Assembly: GCA_036897095.1 (NCBI GenBank)
Contig: JAYMSP010001562.1
Coordinates: forward strand, 1-30,829
DNA: 30,829 bases
DNA from: Plantago elongata
Lineage: Eukaryota > Streptophyta > Magnoliopsida > Lamiales > Plantaginaceae
Direction: 5' to 3'
The notes under the pieces are model-generated. The model did not search any database and was not told the DNA's origin. It was given only the letters and a program-made list of their open reading frames with translations. Shown in pieces: positions 23,319-30,829 of the stretch. Both the position numbers and the translations under genes were made by a program. Every line of letters starts with the position of its first letter. Position 1 is the stretch's first letter.

Positions 23319-26300
23319 TTAGAATAGCCCTCCCTTGTGATTACTGCTGGGCTTGAAACCGTTGCTTTGCCATTGCGTCTGTGGAGTTTTAAATAGTATA
23401 CTACCCAGAATTGGTTCATTTACTTTGGTCAAAACTGGTTTTGCTGGAACATTTTCATAACTAGGGATAGCAGGGTCCTCAGGCAAGGACCCAGCCTTCA
23501 GTTGTTGCTGGATGATGTCTGGCAACAACTCTATACATTGGTTCTGCAAAAGAAAGTTATAAATTCAGCAGGGGGCTTCAGTTACTAGTGTTCGCAAGGA
23601 ATGAAGGGAATGGAGTCACACAACAGGGAAAGGAAGAATACAAGTTACATGGAAACAGAGTGTAAAGACATAGAGAAGGGAGCTTCTTTTTGTGACATAT
23701 TTTGAGGTTTAATCACATTAAATTTGTTAGTTGGGGATCACTGACATCAGTTTAGATTTGTTTTCTTTGTAACTAAATAAAATTTGAACATAAATTGAAC
23801 CTACTACTGCATATTTAAAATGTTGCAATCACTTACAAGTAATCCCTTCCTCCAGTGACTTATTGACTTAATCTTGTATGCAATTTCTTCACTGTGGTTT
23901 TTTGAGATGAAGTCTTCTTCTAGGTGCTGTAGTTTAGAATCCACCTTGTAGGCTTCAGTGTACCGATAGCGCTATAAAAGGAAAAAGGAGCAGGTTAATG
24001 GTTAACATAGTAATCAAATAATATTTTCTAAAAACAAGTTCTAATTGAAGAGAATCCTGTGTGATAGAATGCTATTGCTCTTGCAGGCGAAATGCCTGGA
24101 TAGAACATCAGATGACACAGCATTACCGAGTACCTGTAGATAGAAAACGACAAGAAGACTTCCAATGGCAGATGATGGATCATTTGTTGCGAAATCAAAC
24201 CACCATTTATGAAGGTGCTTCTCCTCATTAGAGTTCCAGGGTAACTCAATCATGCGATCCACATAGTTTCTCCGAAGACACAGGCAACAAATCTCAGTCA
24301 CCAAAACATCCATCCACTGAAGCCAATTGACATTAACTTCATCATCATAATCATCCGTTGGCTTTTTATCCCTGACTTTGTTCACTGCCATCCTTTGATA
24401 CATAAAAGCTTCAGTCAGAAGTCCACACTCCACTCGAACTCGAACAGCGGTGACAGCCTCTCTAAGTGACACAGGTCTTGCTCCACCATCTTTACCGGAC
24501 CACCTCAAAACCATAAGTGCTAGATCAGAATTCTCCCTCTCCAGTAGTGTTTGCACAACTTTAGGATGAGTAGATGGGCCAGCAACTTCAGGAAGAAGGC
24601 GTATAGCTTCCTAATATGTAGAACATTTAAAGGATAAGCACATTGAAAAGAGTAAATCATAGAATCATGTGGCATTATTTTAAAATATGGCAAAGGCATC
24701 CAATAATGTAGTTAAAATTGAGCCTTGAATATAGAGAAACTGATTAAACGTAGAAAATTAACATACAACATCAAATGCTGTGACATCAACGAAAATAAGA
24801 AATAGGAAATGAAGGCTTGAATTTGAAATTTTATGTTTTCCATGACCATCAATGGTTTAGAGGGACCAAAAGGTTAAATTGATAGTTTCCAGTCCCTCTT
24901 CAGCATCACTCCATTTTTCAATTGCCTGCATCTCCCAGGGGGTATTACTTCATCAACTTTGTAAAAGAATATGATTAAGGCAAACTACGAGTCTACGACT
25001 TACTATAAGACTAAATAAAACCACATCTGCTTGTTTTTCCTATGCATAAATATAAGTGACACGATGAACATAAATAAATGGCTCAGCAGAGTAACTAATT
25101 GTATAATAAGCATCATGCCACCATTGGAATTATCTCAATTAACATATCACAACAGCACACCACAATTTTGGTTGTCCAAAACATGTCGTCAAATTTATGA
25201 TAAGAGGTATTTCAAAAGTCTTGAGTAATCATATTCATGTCCAGATATTGTCTTCACTGGAAAGAGACTATTACACTGTTTTCAGAAAAAAAGAATACCA
25301 AATATACCTGCAAGGCTTCATTACTGTGGTCATCCAAAAGATAAAAGGTAAAAGATTCCAGTAAGGAGTGTCTGGTTAGACCAAATGTGACAGCAAAATC
25401 ATCAATGACAGGTCTCCATTCCTCAACAGGAGTTGTCCAGTGCCGATCATAAAGAAAATACAAGAACTATGTCACTGGTTAAGGAACGGAAATGAACATA
25501 GAAAGTGGAACAACAATTATAGGTATGAGGAATTGAGGATAACTCTAGTGCTCCAAATATTAACAATTTAAATTAACAGGAGGATACAATAGCTTCCTTG
25601 GCAACAACCATATCTGAGTTACCTTGTAGAAACAGCAAGTCAATAGCCGCTCTTACGCTTACAAATGGGTAGCATCCAGCCATTCCATGTAATCTAGACC
25701 TGGAAATTGAATTACCCTGATCTTCTGCCAAGGATGTGATTACAATTTCACCTCCATCTCTATCTGCATGTCCTAGCTCAATATCAAGATTTGAAAGTGC
25801 ATCTTCAATAAAGAGGCTAGATGTGCTTTGTGCACCAGTGTCCAAGTTTTGATTCACAGAATCAGGCCATGCTCGCAAAGTTGCAGCTGATTTCCTTTCC
25901 CCGAATGATGAACGCCATGATGGATGATCAATGTACCGAGACCTCACATCTCTCAAAAACTGATGTCTAATGCACCAAATCATCATATCCAAGTGCTGTG
26001 AAACACAGACTTGTGAGCAGGAGAAAGCAGAAAATAGGAACACAGGCCAAACTCCCTCAGAGTTGGAAATAGGAAATGCACAACAATCATTTAATCACTT
26101 ACAAGATGACCTAAATGATCAGCATAAAGGGGTTCTAACATGGTAACATGTATTATCCTTAATAACTCACAGATATGATCATGTGATGAAAATTTCCCAC
26201 GGAGTTCAAACTAACTTATATGATCACCCAAATGCTCAGCAAACTTCAATTAGACTTTGAAAGTTGTAAGTTATGATGAGTTTGGGAGAACAGTTCAATC

Positions 26301-28316
26301 GTAGCATACAACATCTAGGTTTATGAGAAGATTTCAATGGTGCAAGTGGACTGAGTGATCAATCCTACGTGGAGTTGATAAGGTAATCAAGAGCTATTAG
26401 CATTTTAACCTGCTTAGTCTTCAAAATATTCTCTTGAAGCTGATTCAGGTCCTCAAGCATTGCAGAGACGGAGTGTCTAAATGAAGATTCCAACACTTCA
26501 AGAACATTTGCAATACCACCCAGCTTTGAAGAAAGTCTCGGAAGCAAATTTGATGTATTTTTCATATCTGTTTCTGTAAGGTTATCTGTTAAAGTTGTTA
26601 AGAAGTTCAAAACCTGTATCATTTATCGTTAAAAGGATAATATACAAGGAAACTGCAAAAAACAAATGTGAAGATATAAAGCTGAGGATACATATATCCT
26701 TCAAGTCCGCTAGAATTATTTCGAATGCTCGTCTGCACCAGTCTTTGACAACTTTCTCATCAAGCAAGAAGGCCATCACCGGATCACTTGATACAGCACT
26801 TTCATCCATGCATACATCTGTTACATCTGTGTGCTTTCGGTTAAGGAAAAAATGTGCAACTAAATTTTTTTACTTTTATGATGACTGCCAGAAAAAAAAG
26901 GGAAACCTTAAAATACTTTAAGATCACATTTTTAAAACGATCATTGTACTATTTAATATCCCAATAAAATCTTAGAAAGAACTTTTCAACCATAAGAAAT
27001 CTTGTCAGTTGTTGAAGAAAGTGTTATTTTCCCAATCAAATTATATGAGACATAATATGTGGATACAGTGGCAGATAAGAGAAACCAGGTTATTCTCCAA
27101 TGAAACATCAAAGAAGGAATATAGCCGCTGAACATCAGCAATCAATTCATTTTCACTGTCTTCTTTATCTTGCAGCCTATCATCACACCTCTTGGAGATC
27201 AAACCTGCCTCTATACACTCGTAGTAAAGGCGAAGAGGGGACTCATCCCGTTCCTTTCCTAGAGAATTCCTACATATTGGACAAACATCACATCTTTGAC
27301 TACATTCATCACATAAAGCAGCATGACCACACGAAACAAGAACCCTTTGAACATATCGCCCACAGCTTCTCAAATCCCTAGTAGCCCTACATCTCTCCAG
27401 TTTTGCTTCGTTACACAGATCCATTGGATCAATGCACGCCAACCGTAATAGGGCCTCCTAAAATTATTACAAACAGCTTCAGTGCCAAAATTTACTGGAC
27501 TAAATATCAACAAAAAAGCACACACCAGAAGGGAATTATTATTATTATTATTATTAGGTAGTGATTGGTAAGATACAATTCAAGCCATTTAATGGTTAAC
27601 CGCCTCATTCGCGACGCCTAGTAGCAATTTGGGTGTTCCAAATAAATCCCCAGAAGTCAGTGAATTTCACCACAGGAAGCAATTCCAAACCACATTTCCG
27701 GCGCAATCTCAAATACATGGTCAGATTAGTGATTCCAAAATCGCTCCTGATGATTTTTTATAGATACATTTTGTCCGTCTGAGTGTGAGAGTGTGCGTGT
27801 GTCCAGTCCCAAACTCTCTACCAAGGAGAGTGCTATGGTCAAATCACAACAGAAAAGGCAACCGATATGCATTTAGGCCAGAAGTAATAAACTACATTGA
27901 CAGCATTTGAAACCTTGCTACCAATCACTCCATCACTATCAATAATCAGTTGCTGAGTTGCATATACAAAAGAAAAATTACTAACAGGACAGATATCTAA
28001 TACATTCCAAGTAAGTTACTGAGTTAATCAAATTACTTACGGTATGAAAATCATAGAAACACAATAAAAACCCTACTAACTTAGCAATTACTCAAAAACC
28101 CTACTTCCCCTCAACAATCAGGAAACAAAAGATGCATTCCTCTAACAACAAAAACAAGTAGATTAAATTAAGATGATGCTGAACTAGCTAAACAAAATCG
28201 AAACACAGTATCAGCTATAAACCACTAACACACATAAAATCAAAAATCATTTTGAGCTTGTTATAAATGTCGAGAACCTTTCGGCGAGAGGCATCGTCTA
28301 ATTTGTGGAATTCCAT
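23319..28316 (-). CDS. HOS1: E3 ubiquitin ligase HOS1 homologue, short C-terminus
   Basis: Nine coding exons on the minus strand: 28316-28278, 27457-27067, 26826-26692, 26585-26410, 25995-25588, 25466-25308, 24610-24134, 23971-23837 and 23543-23319. Every join keeps the family's reading frame; total 714 aa. A RING-like region lies at residues 45-75, with CGHAALCDECSQRCDVCPIC. The central ELYS-like region carries VCMDESAVSSDPVMAFLLDE, MIWCIRHQFL, LYDRHWTTP, HSLLESFTFYLLDDHS, LMVLRWSGKDG, IELPWN and SSAIGSLLVVFYLQ. Arabidopsis HOS1 works at nuclear pores and in the nucleus, ubiquitinates ICE1 and CONSTANS, and links cold signalling with flowering time. Here the protein ends at KPSSNHKGGLF, about 200 residues before the usual end (Arabidopsis is about 927 aa). 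The start is the first ATG in a frame that joins exon 2; the N-terminus is also shorter than usual. Three introns look U12-type. Confidence 0.9.
25467..25587 (-). other. HOS1 intron 5, probable U12-type intron
   Basis: Donor GTATCCTCC. An exact TTCCTTAAC branch consensus lies at 25478-25486, about 12 bases from the AG. Phase 0, 121 bases. The join gives AKEAIFLYFLYDRHW, matching the family. Confidence 0.85.
26586..26691 (-). other. HOS1 intron 3, probable U12-type intron
   Basis: Donor GTATCCTCA. Branch-point-like CTTCTTAAC at 26597-26605 (7/9 to TTCCTTAAC), about 12 bases from the AG. Phase 1, only 106 bases. The join gives LKDIYNLTETDMK, as expected from the family. Confidence 0.75.
26827..27066 (-). 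other. HOS1 intron 2, probable U12-type intron
   Basis: Donor GTATCCACA (consensus RTATCCTTT). An exact branch-point consensus TTCCTTAAC lies at 26840-26848, about 14 bases from the AG. Phase 1, length 240. Choosing this acceptor rather than the AG nine bases downstream yields CHYVTDVCMDES, which matches the family. Confidence 0.75.
27535..27556. repeat. (ATT)n microsatellite in HOS1 intron 1
   Basis: About seven uninterrupted ATT units in the first intron (28277-27458), 78 bases upstream of the exon 2 acceptor. Confidence 0.8.
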
Positions 28317-28449
28317 TGAGAGACAGAGCAACGCGATGCTGTATGGAGCTCGTTAATGGCGGATGGAGATAGCTTCAGAAGCTATGGCGGATTGTTTGAA
28401 CTGTTTTGAACAAAAATGCACGAAGAGCAGAGAGTTTCTCTGTTGAAAC

Positions 28450-29675
28450 GTTAAAGCACGGTTTAACAGATTGGGCCGGATTAGTGAGGCCAACTGAGAC
28501 GTAGAGACAGATTTATATCTGGCCCAATTTATTCTAAGTTAGTACATTTTGGATCCATTTTGAAGAAGAATAATTCGGGAGCATTACTGGCCGGTAATGT
28601 GTTGAAAAAAACTTTATAAATGACGATCGATGTATTATTTGTATTTCATGCCACAAAAAAAAATTATATATCATCACATTAAATATACAGTTTTAAGTGT
28701 AAAAATACAATCATACAGTTTCAGGTCGATATGATACAATTTTAGGTCGTTTTTTACAAACATTTCATTTTTCTGGATCGTGTTTTGCAATTTTCTCCAC
28801 ACTTCTGGCAAGAATTTTCCCGAATATTTCATGATACTATTACTAACTGGACTCAGTTCATAGGACAAAGACAAGGCCCATTGTGTAATTTTGTACGTAA
28901 ATTGATATGTGTTATAACATCTATATCTATTAAGACTAATTAAAAACTTTAATTAAGTTATTAGTTCCAAAATAGGTAGTTATTAATTTTTTCACAAATT
29001 ACTCAAGCCACTATTCTCTCAAACCAAACCGTATGAATTAACACTTACAAATTCTTCAACATATCAACATACTAAATTTATAAAACAAGCTTATATTATC
29101 ACACTCTAATTTAATGATTTTATCATTTGTAAATGAAAAGGTCAATATTGTCATGGTACTTATAGTAGTTTGGTAAACAAAGTTTACATTGTTATTTATT
29201 TATTTAGTACATAATTAGTTACGAGTACATGGGTACCGCGTGTCAAGAATTACTAGTGATATGTTATGTATTTATGTAAAACGATAATACGATCCATATC
29301 TTCGATTTCTCTAGTTATTTGCCGTGCTTTCTCAAATTCGTTGAATATAGCATGTATGAAGGGTACCCCTTGTTAGGGGATGTCATGAAGTAGAATATGA
29401 CCACCACTAAAAAAAGATAGATGACTAGAAGTATTATGTATATTCTCATGTGGACGCGTTACAGTTTAATTTGTAGCACAAAGTTGTTCAGGGTAAATAG
29501 TTGTCAAAATACAATATATTCCGAGCTCAAGCTCAAATTTATTTATAATTGTAATACTAATTTAGTTTATTAACAAGTTAAAACGAGCTTTGGATTGAAA
29601 TATCTCAAACTTAACTTGGTAGTTTAATATTGAAGAGGCAAGTGGATTGTAATGACAATGCAAATTGTAGATAAT
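28450..29675. other. Intergenic sequence upstream of HOS1
   Basis: The left edge probably contains the HOS1 promoter. The remainder is AT-rich. A 66-codon minus-strand frame at 28674-28874 has no recognisable features. Confidence 0.45.
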
Positions 29676-30829
29676 TGTAAGGTCCCAGTCTGATCCGGAC
29701 ATTAAAGATTCTGCCGAACATCTAAATACATAGATATATTAAATATTTCAATGTAATAGTTATTACAAGCCCAACTCTAATTTATAATTCGAAAGTCAAA
29801 ACACACAACTACAACATCAGCAGCGGAACAAGTCAGATTCCGTCTGTATGCCTAGCTACCCAGTCCTCTATTCGTGCTCAAAATCTGGGAACGCAGGATT
29901 ATTGAAACAGGGAGAGTGTCAGTCACATGGACTCAGTGAGGATAATCAAGCATGCATGAATATATGCGTATGAATGCAACAGTACATCAAACCAACACAA
30001 CACGCTGATCAGGCAGTTTTAAACAGTGGAGAAATCGGTATCAGTCAGTCCGGATCATAGCAAATGAAAAATGCCAGATTTACAGTACTAAATAGTAACT
30101 GTCTTGGGCTAGATCGAACAGATCAGGTTACGGTCTCATCAGTAGCAGCGTGACTGCGCGGGGAGTTGCTTGTACGACAGGCACGACACGTCACAACTCA
30201 TAAAATCCAGACCGTTTGAATGGTTGTACAGTCAGGGTTGCCCGAAAAGATAGCGCTGCAGAACGCTTTATAACAGTATGTCGACAATGTCGACCAGGAC
30301 GGTTTCCCAAATTTTCAAAAAACAGTGTGTGGTTGCTTTTTCAAGAAAACAGTTTTCGTGCAATGCAGTTCATGAGGATCAGTAAAACAGAATCAATAAA
30401 CAGGATCAGTAAAACAGACTCAGGATACAATATTAATCAGTAACTGGAACAATAGGATATCAAGTCAATACAGGTAAGGTATCCCTAAATACAGGTCATC
30501 TACAGTTATATAGTTAGAGATCGAAGTCAGAAATTGAGTCGGTCGTCGTCGGGTGGTCGCAGTCAGGGTTAGACAGTCAGACACATAAACAGGAACATAT
30601 ATGAAAGTGCAAGGAATGAACAATATCAACTTTCCTAGGGCCGGATGCTGAAAGCTCGTAATCACTCACCTTTAAATCGTTCCTTGCTAGTTCTTAGAGT
30701 ATGAAGTTCTTGGTAAGGAAAATAATACTTAACTTTTACGCAGGAATAATTACAAGACTCCCTTAATATTTCCCCCAAACAGTAATTACAAGCAAGTAGC
30801 AATTTCGACACGAAAGGCACTTACGCATC
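29676..30829. mobile_element. Probable dispersed repeat, left boundary at TGTAAGGTCCC, continues off the window
   Basis: At 29676 the sequence changes from AT-rich intergenic DNA to mixed composition with many CAGTCAG and ACAGTA words. It begins TGTAAGGTCCCAGTC, reminiscent of the TG-started, pyrimidine-rich LTR beginnings of plant Ty3-type retrotransposons. It has only short open frames (for example 30216-30443) without protein motifs, and the right boundary is outside the window, so neither class nor length can be settled. Confidence 0.4.

Noticed and set aside
24611..25307. HOS1 intron 6 as a fourth U12-type intron
   Set aside because: The donor GTATATTTG lacks the ATCC core, and the nearest branch-like word (ATCCTTTAAAT) is weak and farther from the acceptor.
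26586..26622. HOS1 exon 4 starting at the AG before GTTTTGAAC
   Set aside because: That acceptor puts the exon out of frame after the phase-1 donor and reaches a stop; the AG at 26586-26587 restores the family sequence.
29520..29600. GAGCTC/AAGCTC-rich stretch similar to the MITE at 299-531
   Set aside because: Too short and degenerate to define ends.

Overview
The window looks like nuclear DNA of a eudicot plant. It is AT-rich, its genes have many GT-AG introns, the proteins belong to plant-specific families, and small DNA transposons fill the spaces between genes. The three intact proteins resemble asterid homologues, possibly Lamiales, but the species cannot be fixed from sequence reading alone.

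Layout. (1) 1-2738 is AT-rich and gene-free except for a hAT-type MITE at 299-531 with an 8-bp target duplication. (2) 2739-6551 (+) holds two tandem, decayed pectin methylesterase (PMEI-PME) genes. The upstream copy is a 5' fragment broken by an 874-bp foreign segment. The downstream copy covers the whole gene but carries frameshifts, nonsense codons and a 775-bp solo-LTR-like insertion. (3) About 7490-11570 (+) is an intact PRP38-family splicing factor gene (SRL1-like, 4 coding exons, 394 aa). (4) 11588-13131 contains Stowaway-like MITEs, two of them tail to tail. (5) 13727-16802 (-) is a 1R-MYB SHAQKYF transcription factor of the KUA1/MYBH type (3 exons, 341 aa). (6) About 17.1-23.0 kb is a gene-free, AT-rich interval with a SINE-like tRNA-derived element, two related MITE copies and one well-bounded PIF/Harbinger-type MITE. 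(7) 23319-28316 (-) is a HOS1 homologue (RING plus ELYS-like protein, 9 coding exons, 714 aa). (8) The right end is AT-rich and runs from 29676 into a repeat that continues past the window edge.

The most interesting signal is in HOS1. Three of its eight introns have the donor and branch-point signature of the minor, U12-dependent spliceosome, and each splice choice was confirmed by reading-frame continuity. The predicted HOS1 protein also stops about 200 residues short of the family's usual length. The PME pair is a clear example of gene death by stepwise lesions, one of them a retrotransposon footprint whose removal restores the reading frame locally.

The three live genes do not form a pathway. 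They are ordinary neighbours: SRL1-like and the MYB gene are convergent, while the MYB gene and HOS1 run in the same direction, separated by about 6 kb.
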